Source of the DNA: Apostichopus japonicus
Lineage: Eukaryota > Echinodermata > Holothuroidea > Aspidochirotida > Stichopodidae
Assembly (NCBI RefSeq): GCF_037975245.1
Contig: NC_092579.1
Coordinates: forward strand, 11,766,678-11,830,677
Direction: 5' to 3'
DNA: 64,000 bases
How positions within the stretch are numbered: the first letter of the stretch is position 1; every line of letters begins with the position of its first letter. Positions 47,301 to 58,617 of this stretch are shown here, one piece after another. The position numbers were made by a program, and so were the translations under genes. The notes under the pieces are model-generated. The model saw only the letters and a program-made list of their open reading frames with translations, had not been told where the DNA came from and did no database searches.

Positions 47301-50300
47301 ACCCTTTAAGCATCCCATGCTCTTCTAATGACCATTTACGGTCAGTTAATCCTCATATACCGAGCACAAAACTTGACAGGAGGGGGAGCGAGAGGGAGAG
47401 GGGGAGATGGAGGGAGGGGGGAACATTGGAGACTTGATAGCCTCAGATGACATGTTTGCAATATAACAATTCCCTACTAATCTGGTGTGGAATGTTCCTT
47501 TGAAACATCAATCCCTCGATATCCTGCATCCCAACTACAAAAAGTAACACAATGTTAACAGCAGCGTTACATTGAGTAAATATCAAACTTGGTACAGTAT
47601 TATATATTCATATAGCATTTGGATTGGTCGGGTGTGGCAGTATATTTTTCTCCCCTTGTTTCCTCTCATTCTATTTAGAATATTCCACTTTACAGCTTCA
47701 GGGTCACTCACAATACCTTACTAAAGAACAAATATTCTTCCATAATTTACACAGGGATATATTCATTGGTACATGCTGTTCAATAGACGCCATTCCTTCT
47801 TCTTTGGGGGGTTCAGTATGCGCATCAGAAATATTCTCACATACAGCTTCTACAGCAAGATTAATATTTCTGTATCTAAATATTTGTGTTTGTCTGTCTG
47901 TCTGTTAGTCTGTGTGCATCCATATTCTTCTCTTTGTCATGTTTTATTTGTGTATAATTTGATCATGAATATTTGAGAGAGACTGCCTAAATTTTTTCAA
48001 AGTGAGTCTAGAGTTTCTATCCCTCGGCAATCACTGTACGGAACATGATAAAAGCTTGCCCATTGGAATTATGATCTACAGTAACAGTCTAAAACTCTAT
48101 AGAGCAATATCTATGTAGATTTTTTTACAAGGCTAGCGATATATATCGACCACAGACCCGAGGCTGACACGAGGCACACATTTACAATGCTGGATAGACT
48201 TGTATTGTACACTTTTATTCAATATCTAGCTACATACTTTAAGGTTAAGGTACCAAAATTGAAACAAAAAATGGCATCTGATGGGAGGTAAATTTAGAGG
48301 CATACCATTAAGGAAGTTTATACATATCAGTATAGTTAGCCCATATATTACAACAAGTAATATCTTAGCTTTCCTTCTGTAAGTCAAGTCTTTGACTATA
48401 TAGAATGATATTCCACATTTTATACATTTTACATGGTACAAGATATATCATTTCTAGCCTCAATCTCAGAACAGTTTCCTTTCTTTCAAAAGCAAAAACC
48501 ACCTTTCGTTTGAATTATGTTTAGACATTTCTGGCTAGATATTACTATTGTAGCTTAACTCTAAACTTTTCGCCAAATTTGATATTCCTGTCTCCCTCCA
48601 AAGAAAGAAGGAGGTTGATTCAGCTTACCTTCATTAATCATCTCAAATGTAGTTGTTAAATGCTGCCCCCAATTTCCTATTTAATTAAAGCGACATGTTG
48701 CCCATGGTTTCACACACCTTATCATGGCATAATTTAAAGGTATACCCTAACTAGGCATATAAATGCATTTCCCAGAATAGAAGAATACATCTTCCATGAA
48801 TAACTGCAGTGAGCCCTACATTTGAATACTGAGGTGGAATCCATTATTCTCTATCATCACATGCATTCTCCCATCACTTTGTTAAAAAATACTGAACATA
48901 GCTGCTGGCATTGAGAAAAGTTCCTTCAAACTTTGGCCTTGGATCAAACAGAAGCAATCATGATTAAAGGTCGTTTATATACGATACCCTTTTACCATGG
49001 TAAATATTTAATTATGACACAAATACTGGAGAGATGTGGGAGTATAGATTTCCTGTCAATTATAGCCATAGGAACACACCTCCAGAGTGATGATATATCA
49101 ATATGTGCAGGTATACATTAGAGGCAAACACTTTTTCTTATATGTAATTTCAAAAATATTCTGAAATCTTTTTATTTCCAAAGTTGAAAGCATCTTTTTG
49201 CATAGTATCTTATAATCTCGGAAATGTTGTAGCGGATTATATAGTGTATAAATATATGAATAAATGAGTTAAATGTTCATAAGAAAAGTATAACAATTTT
49301 CAGCTAAATTAACTATCATGTAGTCTACTGTTGCCAGATGCATTAACAAAATACCACCCAAGTTGAATTTTTTTATCGTCACCGTACAAAACGCTATGAG
49401 GGTGTGGTTGTGACCTAGGCATGAAGCAACTTTCCACAACATTGTTCAACAATGAAAGCCATGTATAGGAATATTCCTTTCAACTCTGTTTGTTAATCTT
49501 GTGCTTTTCAGTTCTCTTCTAGTTTGTATCTGAACTTTAAGAATCTGCCCACGCTAGGAACGAAACATCATACCCTCTAAAATGGAAGTATTATCATTTA
49601 TAACTTTAATTATCTAACTGTCAAGTTCCTCCCTTTTTAACATTTCTGATAACACCGATAGATGTACATCATGGTGGTTTCACTACTAGCTTGGGAAACA
49701 CACTATGATGAATTCATATTTTTATTATAATGTATTTCCTCTAGTCACAACCTTAATTTACAGAGGAAAACACCACCGACTTATCCTAAAACAATATTCT
49801 GAACTTGAATTTTTCCAGTCAATGATTAAACTTGACTGTTAAAGGAAAGTTAAGTTGAAATAAAACAATTCACAATCTTGGTTAAATTATTACTAAAATG
49901 TCACCAGGAATTTATGCAATAAATATCAAAATGATCGCAAATAAAGAAACCATAGCATGACATTTAATCTGTGGGACACACATTTTCTCTTTTCTATGAA
50001 CAGCCATATCAGGTTGTAGGAATGCAAGATTAGAACATATAGACCTCCAATTATCTGAAAACATTGCACTTTTGGTCCACAAATGTCAAATCTCGCAAGG
50101 CAAAATACATTTTTGTGAATCTTAGGATAATCGCCTTCTGTGGTTAAATTGCATGGTCTTAAATTGCATCGCTTATCTTTACCGAAAAATCATGTGTCAC
50201 TGTTTCATAGGCTACTTGGTACATGAAGTATGTATACATGCAGTGAAGAAGGTGTCCTGTACTTTTAAAACTTTCTTAACCGATTCAATGTCAACTACTA

Positions 50301-50620
50301 ATGAATCTGATACGACAATAACAGGTCGCAAAATGTTGACATCCGGTAGTCATTTTAACCTAACCAGCAATGACTGCAAGTTAATGTGACAATAACCTTG
50401 TAATTTCAACTATTATAAACTTTATTTGGTGTGTATTATATGGTGAATGGTGAAGGAAGCAAGCCTACTTATCAAAACAAAAGAGGAATGGTTCAAAACG
50501 ACAGTTTAATCCGTGCTGGGAGCAGTATGCTAACAGTAGTTTGAAGGAAAGAAGTTCATTGAACTATCAAGTAAAATATGAAATTTTACGAAATATGGAT
50601 TTCTTAACATCAAAATGAAA
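44360..50620. other. long gene-poor stretch, no gene seen
   Basis: AT-rich sequence with T-tracts near 45785-45805, a purine tract at 47380-47423 (GGGGGAGCGAGAGGGAGAGG), a (GTCT)n stretch near 47890-47905 and a CGATATATATCG palindrome near 48138. An acceptor-like TCAATTTCAG at 45554 is followed by an 18-codon open piece ending in TAA, too short to rely on. Open frames at 44403-44795 (-), 45083-45334 (-), 47183-47437, 47624-47976, 48226-48441 (-) and 50153-50389 show no recognisable domain. Confidence 0.45.
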
Positions 50621-50627
50621 AGATTAA

Positions 50628-51866
50628 CAGTAGCATAACCAGCAGGGGCGGGAGGGAGCCCCACCTGTCAAATGTCTTGCCCACTCACCTCCCCCCCCCA
50701 AATGACGTTGGTGTTCAAAGAAAATATTGGATGAAAATTATACAAAATGCACTTAAAGGCTCAGTTAAACCAGTTCAAGGTAGATGTTAATCCGTAATTG
50801 GCAGGAGTTCTCAAATTAATACCAGCCAATTGCATCTCAAGTTACATATTATCCCATTACTTTGCTTTCTGTCATCGCCACAAGGCCCCTGACATCCCCC
50901 TTCCCTCACCACATACACTACCCAACAAGATAACCTGTTAACATGCTTGTTATGTCATGAGTATGCTTTATACAAATGGATACCATCATTATATGGACCA
51001 TCAGCAATTTATCAGATATTGTTACTTGGAAGCTGCAGCATGAAATATTATGCAATTTCAACATCGCACGTGTGAACTCACACAGACTGATAGGTCATTA
51101 GAATAGGCCTATAAGGGAAATATTGTTCCAACGACTTTACAGACTTAAGCCGATTAATGTGATAAAACAGATGGACTATATATGGTGCTGGACAGACAGT
51201 TTTGTAGTGGCTGAAAGAATGAAGCCTAAAGTAGATGCAACTGAGCTTCATGTACCACTTTATTTAAATCATAATTATAGTAGATCATAGACAATCATGA
51301 GATAGCTTAAACTGTATTGTTGAAAGAATAGTCCAGATGAAAATGAAAACTTCAGACAGAACAATTGAAAAGGACAAAAACTGATTCCAATGGTCAAAAT
51401 CCCATCCCTCTATAGCATTTTTGATATTTGAAAGTTTATCCAAGTTCTAACTTTGATTTAGCAAATATCAAATTTTTACTGCAAAAATTAATCATCCAAT
51501 TATGAACAAATACGTAGGCTTTTGTAGACAACGTATGAGTGACTGTAAACTATATGAGAATGGCACACAGGGTTATGAGCTAAGAGTATATAGTGACTTT
51601 CTCTTCAATATATCTATATATAGTTGGACTATCCCTTCAACAATTTAGAGGATGGAACTCAGGAATAAACTGTTCAATTTGGTTCTGAGAACATTCATAA
51701 CAGTACCTTTACCATAGTTAAAAGTATTTGGGAATGGAGCATGTATTGCAAAGGTACAAAAATGACCGCACTGGTCGTGCCCGAAACTTGCCCCCCACTC
51801 GAACTCTTAGACCCCACAATCTCCCCCCCCCCCAATTCCAGATGAAACAGTCTGGTTACGCCACTG
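50628..51866. mobile_element. possible hAT-like element bounded by inverted ends
   Basis: The left end CAGTAGCATAACCAG and the right end read on the minus strand, CAGTGGCGTAACCAG, agree at 13 of 15 bases, and both are followed by G/C-rich tracts (GGGGCGGGAGGG; GGGGGGGGGGAG). CAGTGGCGTAACCAG-type ends are common in animal hAT families. The flanking octamers (AAGATTAA and AAAGGTAA) agree at only 5 of 8, so either the duplication has decayed or the two ends come from different insertions. No transposase frame lies between them. Confidence 0.4.
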
Positions 51867-52040
51867 AAAGGTAAATATTTCATGTTTTTCACATAAGTAT
51901 GCTGATGCATCTATCATTTCGACAGAATTTATCAAAATTATTAGTCACAGAAACATTGTTGCTCTAAAACTGAAGTTTCTCATTAGTGAATAGTGTTGAC
52001 TTTGTTTTCACCTCTTTCTACAGGATCACTGGTGGGGTTT

Positions 52041-52483
52041 TTGAGAGTTAATAATAATAATAATAATAATAACAGAGATTTATAATGCGCACATATCCAC
52101 CCTACAGGGTGCTCAAGGCGCAACAACAGTTCTTATAAAGCGCAAGTACACACTTTAGTCTCAGTGCGCTGATTATTATTAACCCCTGGTCATTGGTAAC
52201 TTGTCACACCCACACACCAAAGTGTGCACAATTCAATCAATCTCTCCTGGGGCACCACAGTGCACCACAACCACGTGTCCCCCGGGGATGCAGCCACAAA
52301 CCGGCGCAAACAACTATATTTACAAGTTACCTCGCAGGTCCCCATTTATACACCTGGGTGAAGAGAGGCAATGGAGATAAAGCGCCTTGCCCAAGGACAC
52401 AACGCAATGATCTGGGCAGGGCTCGAACCTGTAATCCTTAGATCACAAGTCCACTGCCTTAACCACTTGACCACAACGCCCTC
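52041..52483 (-). repeat. full-length tRNA-derived SINE, minus strand
   Basis: On the minus strand the head (52483 down to about 52410) gives GCGTTGTGGTCAAGTGG with an A-box-like start, then CAGGTTCGAGCCCTG, a B box. The body shares 'gcctctcttcaccc', 'tccttgggcaaggcgc' and 'acttgtgatctaagg' with the copy at 19736. The 3' end reaches an (ATT)n tail, seen on the plus strand as (AAT)n at 52051-52072. Conserved promoter boxes and an intact tail suggest a younger copy than the one at 19736. Confidence 0.85.
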
Positions 52484-52506
52484 AGTTAGTGTTGGACTAT
52501 ATATTT

Positions 52507-52617
52507 AATCAAGTGAACCTTCAAGTGAACAATCAAGTGAACCTTCAAGTGAACCTTCAAGTGAACATTCAAGTGAACATTCAAGTGAACTTTCAAGGGA
52601 ACATTATGGTGAACATT
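52507..52617 (+). repeat. 12-bp tandem repeat, about nine units
   Basis: Units of TCAAGTGAACAT/CT with few changes; the last units decay (TCAAGGGAACAT, ATGGTGAACAT). It directly follows the SINE head, so it may have expanded from sequence at the insertion junction. Confidence 0.88.
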
Positions 52618-53599
52618 GTTTAGTGAGTGAACATACTAGTGTATATACAAATAGTGAGTGAATCATATAAGCGTGTGTATAGAAATTCTGAACAGTTTCT
52701 TTCTACAAATACCTACTTTAACAATAAGGTGATGTTAGCCGTTGATAATCTCAACAAATTGATCATTTGAATCATATCTCAAGGCTAGTACATTCAGAAA
52801 GGGATGATAAAATGCAAAATTGGAAACACAAACCGCCTCAAAAGGTCTCTCCTTTTTCTCTTACTTCTTTTTTTCCCCTTTTTGTCCTTTGAACCATCCC
52901 ACTTCTCAAAAAAATGTCCCGACGTATTACATAAAAAATGAAAACTAAAAAATAAAGCGGGGGGGGTGCCTCCTGCACGTGAAGATTTCATCACCTTGAC
53001 TGGTTGCAATTTTACCCTCGAACACTCTTGATACATCACGACCAGAGAACAAAGGAACGGCAAATATTCAGAAGCGTGTAATTCCTTCCTCAGAACACCT
53101 GATCAATTTCACAATTTGATCAATACCGGCCTGTCTTGGCTGGTATGAAATTTCAATTAGCAATGTAGACAGACATAAATTCCATTGACGTTTAACATTT
53201 TAAGTGTTTGCAGTGACATCCCCTCCCTGCTCTTTCTTCTTCTACATTAGATTACTTTCTTCGTCGTCAGTCGTCGAAGGAAAGGGATTCTGCGGTAGTA
53301 GGTGAGAGCATTGTGAAACATGTTACTAGATATTCTCTATCTCCATCAGTAGATCTGATTTCGTGTAGATGGCTATTGTGACACAGAATTACTGTATATA
53401 TGACTTGAAGTTAGCAGACGTGATTGTCCAGAGTATAAAGATAACATTTGTCATCAGATAAAGAAAAATAGAGTAGTTTTGATTCTTTATACATGAACAC
53501 ATTTCCGACAATAGCAAGAGAAGGGGATGAAATATTTGCTTAAATGTAAGGTGGTTCAGATGCAAAATGGTGTTATCTATGGCAAGGCCTTGAACTGAT

Positions 53600-53640
53600 A
53601 ATACATATATATATTTTTTGGGGGGGAGGGGGGGGGCTGT
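53600..53640. repeat. G-rich homopolymer tract
   Basis: GGGGGGGAGGGGGGGGG run preceded by a TATATATATTTTTT tract; one of the assembly-prone homopolymers. Confidence 0.8.
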
Positions 53641-55025
53641 GGCATGACACCCCCTCATCTAATTTGATCCTACGTACCTATATGCTATCAGCAAGGAGGT
53701 TCAAATAGACTAGTATTACACAACAATATTGAAACAGCCACACCTGCATGTCGGAGAAGCCAAATGGCTTATAACTTCCAACTTTAAATTGGTGGCTCAT
53801 CCAGTTGACATTGTTAGCTCAATTTTGTGTGTTTTTTACAATTTTGAATACCATTTGAGATGGGAAAACCCGTGAATTTCTCCGCGATAAAAACACACAT
53901 TAGTTTAGCTGGCTGCAGTTGCTCAACCCATGGCTTTCCAGACGGTACTTTTTATTGTTCCTAAGGCAACGCCTTTATACACTAGACCATAGCACTAATA
54001 TTGAAAGTATGATATTTGGATATGAGTTCATATTCGCCGATCACTGACCTTTAGAGACGCATAGCTAAGGATGCATTCTCTGGGTTCAAATATCCAACAG
54101 TCTGTTTTATCCTCGTTTAATCACTATGGGATTCATGACTGTAGGCTAAACCATGGATGTTTTCATATGACGTTAGTCCAGTGAAAAGTTAAATGAACTA
54201 CATACGGGTATTCTAGCTTCTATACGGAAAATTCCATCTTAAAGATATTAAAAAAATGTTTTGAGCGCTGCTCCAAATCTAAATGACTGATGATGACATC
54301 TTCTCATGCCAGGCCTATAGCAGTAAATGTTAAGACATTGTTATATCACTTCTAACAATCCTATCAAAAATATGATTTTTTAATAATATATAAAAGAAAA
54401 AAGTTATCCTAGGAAGAAATCAAAGCCTAACTTTTGACAAGTTGTAATGAAGTATAAACATGTTGTTTTAACACATTCTTTTGTTTCATTTATTTAATTG
54501 CCTTTGATTTTGTTTCAGACTAGATCTACTACGTGTCTTTTAAGCATTTCATCGATAGCAATCTAGTGCAGATCTGCATTTACACAGACATTACTCTTGA
54601 AGTTTATGTACTGTACGTGACGAACCCTGCATGGCGGAACTCTCTTAATGATGCTATTTTTACTGGAATGGTTTTTACTACTATAACCCAAAGGAATAGT
54701 ATATCGATGTTAATGTTCCTGTTTATGACACTGATGATAGACTGTTTAGGAAGAAATTGGCAATCCCTAATGGGTACTTTCTTGGATGAATTGTCATTGT
54801 TTTGCCACAAAGTTATAGTTGACTCTACTCAAACTGATCATACGTTGCAAGAGAATCCGAAAGCAAATAGCATCAGTAAATATTCTACTTGTCATGGCAA
54901 CAATACTCTGATATAAAAACACTTCCAGTTTTATAATTATAACGGATAAGGTGCCTTTACAGTGAGTTTTGTCCATTTCAGCAATATATATCTTACCATG
55001 GAACATCAAAGATTCACAATGCAAA

Positions 55026-55310
55026 CAGGCGCGTAGTGAGGAATTTGCCAAGGGAGGAGCGAAGCCTGTAGGCTAATTATCTAAGCGTAGCGCCACCATA
55101 GGTTGGCGCGAAGCGTACCCCAAAAACATTTGCCGAAAATGCCTCCCAGATTGCTGGAAATGGCACTTCCCTGGCCTTGTAAGTTGCATCTAACCTTTTT
55201 TTTCATTTTTTTTTATTTTCTTATCAAAAAAAAAACAACAAAATATATGCTCAAGGGGGGGTGGGGGGCGATCGCCCCCTTCACCCTGTACTGTATGCAG
55301 ATACGTAACA
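55026..55310 (+). mobile_element. 5' end of a degraded DNA transposon
   Basis: Begins CAGGCGCGTAGTGAGGAA, continues with GGAGCGAAGCCTGTAGGC, GCGTAGCGCCACC and GGTTGGCGCGAAGCG, and ends in a GGGGGGTGGGGGGCGATCGCCCCC block. These words are typical of animal hAT-type termini and subterminal regions. A matching right end (expected to end in CGCGCCTG) was not found in the window, so the copy is truncated or its right end has decayed. Confidence 0.4.
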
Positions 55311-55470
55311 TGACGCAAATTAGGCTTAACTAATATGTACTACGTTCTTCTAATTTCATTTTGCCAACCATTCCGTTAAAACCTGATCTCACTGTGGTGT
55401 GGGATATCGTCTTTCACTGGCCCAAAGCTGGAGTTTCTATGCACCAAACCTACACACATCTCTCTTACAG

Positions 55471-55676
55471 TGTACGTTTCTTTGATATTCTTTCTTGCCT
55501 AACTTTTGTGACATCCAATATTTGCTATTGGGACAACCAAAGACTACATGTGAGACACTTTGGAATGGTAGAATATGAAGGAGTTCACTTGGGGTCAGTA
55601 AGGGTGCACAGTGTTAAAAGATTACCAGGGCATACTAGACACGGTAGAATGCGGTGCTTAGGTTGTGGGGAGACAG
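55471..55676 (+). CDS. candidate internal exon, 206 nt
   Basis: A good acceptor (CACACATCTCTCTTACAG, ending 55470) and a consensus donor (GAGACAG|GTAAGTGG) bracket 206 nt open throughout in one frame. The peptide (phase 2 start) begins VRFFDILSCLTFVTSNICYW and ends with a basic, Cys-containing part, HTRHGRMRCLGCGETG. A CxxC pair is present, but no complete zinc-binding motif. The donor leaves one base, which does not match the frame of the last-exon candidate at 58083, so an additional exon would be needed if both belonged to one gene. The upstream neighbour is a transposon end (55026-55310), so an origin in mobile DNA cannot be excluded. Confidence 0.28.
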
Positions 55677-56028
55677 GTAAGTGGGGAACGAAGTAAATCT
55701 GGTTAATTGTCCCACAGACAACCAGTAAACCTCTTTTAATATTTGTCCTGATATGGCATACCTTTGAATGGCATGAAATGATTCCTCACCCACAAACTTA
55801 AAGCAGCATTTTGCGTTGAGTCGCGATTTTTCCTCAATTTTCGAGTTTTTATCATAATACAATCACAATTACCAAAGTAAGACCTTCTCATATATTTTAC
55901 CCCACGGCAAACGGTAATTAGCAAGTAATTGAGGATGTTATACGATTCTGACATTTGTGTGACACATCTGATCATTAGTATTTATCACATGCAGCTCTGC
56001 AAAACCGCCAATTCAAATTCTACCAATC

Positions 56029-56036
56029 AGTGCACA
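56029..56036 (+). repeat. left 8-bp target-site duplication (AGTGCACA)
   Basis: AGTGCACA precedes the left terminus at 56037 and is repeated exactly at 56613-56620. Confidence 0.88.
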
Positions 56037-56612
56037 CATAGGCGTAGGAGGCGGGTGGGCTGCAGCCCCCCCAACCAAATTTTTTTGTGAATTCAGCCCC
56101 CCCAACCAAATTTTTTTGTGAATTTTCGGGCAATATGCTGAGAATTTTTCGGGCACCTACTGAAAGAAGAATAATTTGCAATGTGTTTTTCAAATGTTTT
56201 TTGTGAAAAAATTCGGCAATATGCTGAGAATTTTTCGGGCACCTACTGAAAGAAGAATAATTTGAAGTGTGTTTTTCATTTTTTTGGTGAAAATTCGGGC
56301 AATATGCTGAGAATTTTTCGGGCACCTACGGAAAGAATAATAATTTGCAATCTGTTTATCAATGGTTAAACTTATATTATTATTATCATTATTGTTGTAA
56401 CAACTTCTCCAATATTTATAACCAATATGGAAGGGTAATAACATGGACAATGGTTGTATGTTATTAGCATGTGATGTAATAACAGATGATTGCCTAGATA
56501 TGATATGCACATTAACATGTGAAGCGCGCGCGGAGCGCGCCAAAAATTTGGTTGTATTTTTCGGGCAAGTCGTTACAGCCCCCCAAAATCAAATTAGGCT
56601 CCAATGCCTATG
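56037..56612. mobile_element. non-autonomous hAT-like element, 576 bp
   Basis: Left end CATAGGCGTAGGAG, right end (minus strand) CATAGGCATTGGAG: 12 of 14 bases match, and subterminal CAGCCCCCCCAACC/CAGCCCCCCAAAAT sequences are also shared. Exact 8-bp direct repeats flank it. The interior holds a 31-bp duplication (CAGCCCCCCCAACCAAAT...), three ~85-bp units with AATATGCTGAGAATTTTTCG (starting about 56131, 56217 and 56300) and a GCGCGCGCGGAGCGCGCC palindrome near 56524. No transposase frame is present. Open frames at 56020-56543 (-) are translations of the repeat units. Confidence 0.87.
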
Positions 56613-56620
56613 AGTGCACA
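56613..56620 (+). repeat. right 8-bp target-site duplication (AGTGCACA)
   Basis: Exact copy of 56029-56036. Confidence 0.88.
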
Positions 56621-57067
56621 CATGTTTATGTATGACTTGGCGTTAAGATTAGACTCATTCATTGGTAATCCCTCAGCGTCGGTACGCTATTAGTAGTGCA
56701 GTAAAGTATACACACGCGCAGGCCTACTGTATGTACTAGTAAGTAGTTAGCAAAGCATTAAGTGATGCTACATGCACACATGATTTTTGTTTTCTATTTT
56801 CGTTACGTATTGTATTCTAATAGATATGGCGTAACTGTTCCTTCGCGCATTCCATCTCCTCAGCTGAGTTTATTTACTGTTTACGTTGCTATTCAAATGA
56901 CCTTGTCCGTTATACATATTCACAAGGTTCATATAAGTGGGAGGAGTGTATCCAAGCCAAAGATTCAAAATACAAATGTCAGAAAAATGTCATATTTTTG
57001 CACTTTTCGGGAATATTTTGCTTAACACTTATACTACCAGTTTGTGTCTTTAAAGATCTGCTTTATT

Positions 57068-57394
57068 GGCTCCAATTATAGCATGCTACAGCTAGAAAAG
57101 TTTCTCGAGATCAAGTAATCGACCTGCCATGGTCATAAATCGACCTCAGGCTCAACAATTAGCCTGCATAGCTTGTTAACACCATTAGGCTCTTTGTATA
57201 AACACTGTGTGGAAATATGTTCAGTCTACAGTGTAGTTAATCATACAGCGTTTACACAAAGACCCTCATACAAGTAAAAATATATGGCAAGAGTTGCAGA
57301 CTAATTGGTAAAAAGAGGTCATTTTTTGACCAGGGCAGGTCGATTGCATAACCTCAAGAATCTTTTTCCATGATAGCGTGCTATAGTTGGTGTC
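57068..57394. mobile_element. fold-back (long inverted repeat) element, about 327 bp
   Basis: The left arm runs from CCAATTATAGCATGCTA and contains AATCGACCTGCCATGGTCA and TCTTTGTATAAACACTG. The right arm, read on the minus strand, gives CCAACTATAGCACGCTA, AATCGACCTGCCCTGGTCA and TCTTTGTGTAAACGCTG in the same order. The arms, each about 160 bp, meet near 57235 with little or no spacer, so the transcript or single strand would form a long imperfect hairpin. No target duplication could be fixed. Confidence 0.8.
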
Positions 57395-58082
57395 TATACA
57401 GCAGACCTTTAACCACATGTTCCCTCATACTCATCACTGTCAGACACTTAAGACAGAATCCTGCAATAGATTTTAAATGTTGTTATTACTGTCAGCAGCA
57501 TTTTGAGGACATCAATGCCATGCAATTACCTCATGACACTTATTGTTTTACCTAAATATTTATGTCACTTTCCACTGAGTCAAGTTCTCTACATAGTTGT
57601 ATATTTAATGGACTCAAAGAGGTTAATTTAGTCCATCAAAACTACCCAATTAGAACGCTCAAGAGCGGCAGGAAGAACAAGCTTACTTCACTCAAATGGT
57701 ATTCCCTCCCCGCCCCCACCCCCCCCCATCCTGACATTTACAATTGTTAACGGATTATCTTCTTGAGCTACATCATGTTATGCACACTTAAGCGTGAGCG
57801 GAAAAATTGCGCTTTGAAATTATTAACCCATTTTTGACTCTGCCAGAGGAAAGCCATAAATAGGACTGCACATGTATAATGGGTATCAAAAGTCAATTCA
57901 AAAAAATAATGTCTTCCCAGCTCACTTCTTTTGTACAAAGCCATGCGTCTAGTATTTAAATCAAAATGCAATGCTAATAGCTAAGTTGCAAAGAAAAATA
58001 AAGTTGTTCGAATAATGGCTTAAAGCAATGGAATGAATCTAGACTAAAGGTATAACCATGGAGGTAAAATGTCTTTCTTCAG

Positions 58083-58184
58083 ATTGTTGTTATTGCTCCT
58101 GAACAAAAGAGGAAAGTGGCACAGAGAATGGATGTGGACAATTTGGAGGAGATACTTAGATATCTGGATGAAGATTCTCCATGA
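58083..58184 (+). CDS. probable last coding exon, unrecognised gene
   Basis: An acceptor (ATGTCTTTCTTCAG, ending 58082) is followed by 33 codons and TGA at 58182-58184. The peptide begins IVVIAPEQKRKVAQRMDVDN and continues LEEILRYLDEDSP: a hydrophobic start, a basic stretch and then an acidic amphipathic helix, very unlike the translated low complexity common in this window. An in-frame TAA lies four codons before the acceptor, so the frame opens just at the splice site, as expected for an exon. Another frame is also open but gives a Leu/Trp-rich string. Earlier exons should lie upstream on the plus strand. ATTAAA at 58545-58550 is a possible poly(A) signal. The family is not recognised. Confidence 0.42.
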   Translation: MVVIAPEQKRKVAQRMDVDNLEEILRYLDEDSP

Positions 58185-58544
58185 ACACTAAAAAAAATTA
58201 ATAATCCTGTGGCTGATAATATTACTGAATTGTTGAATTTGTCATTTCAATCAATTTGGGCAAAATTTCTGAACCAAAGATATCATAATAGATATTTTTT
58301 TCTTGAGGGAAGGAAAGGGGTGGGGAGTAGGAAGAACATAAGAAGGAAGTGGAAATTAGAGGGAACATATAAATTTTAAACTTAATCTTATGAATCCATG
58401 GATTTGGCAAAACCAGAGTGAGTGAAGTCTTTTCTTCATCTCGGATAACATTCCTTGTAGAACTTTACTGGAAATATTTTGGATAAACTGCCCTGAAGGA
58501 AAGTCACTGTTTCATATAATTATTATTATTATTTTCAAAAAACA

Positions 58545-58550
58545 ATTAAA
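58545..58550 (+). terminator. possible poly(A) signal (ATTAAA)
   Basis: First ATTAAA-type hexamer seen after the stop codon at 58184, giving a 3' UTR of about 370 nt if used. Such hexamers are common in AT-rich DNA. Confidence 0.2.
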
Positions 58551-58617
58551 ACAGAAAATGTAGCTCTGAAAAATGTTCATTATGACCCTTCACTTTATCT
58601 CATAGCTAATTATAAAA

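Noticed and set aside
53251-53301. 51-nt plus-strand exon candidate after TTCTTCTTCTACATTAG, ending GTAG|GTGAGAG
   Set aside because: Good sites, but two frames are open and one is a Ser run; nothing identifies the coding frame.
54533-54916. 127-codon plus-strand frame as a membrane protein
   Set aside because: It starts from a non-ATG codon, has another frame on the opposite strand over the same DNA, and shows no recognisable motif or splice context.
55361-55470. Upstream part of the 111-codon frame before the 55470 acceptor as coding
   Set aside because: The start codon context is poor and it runs through the acceptor-like pyrimidine tract; only the part from 55471 is kept as an exon candidate.
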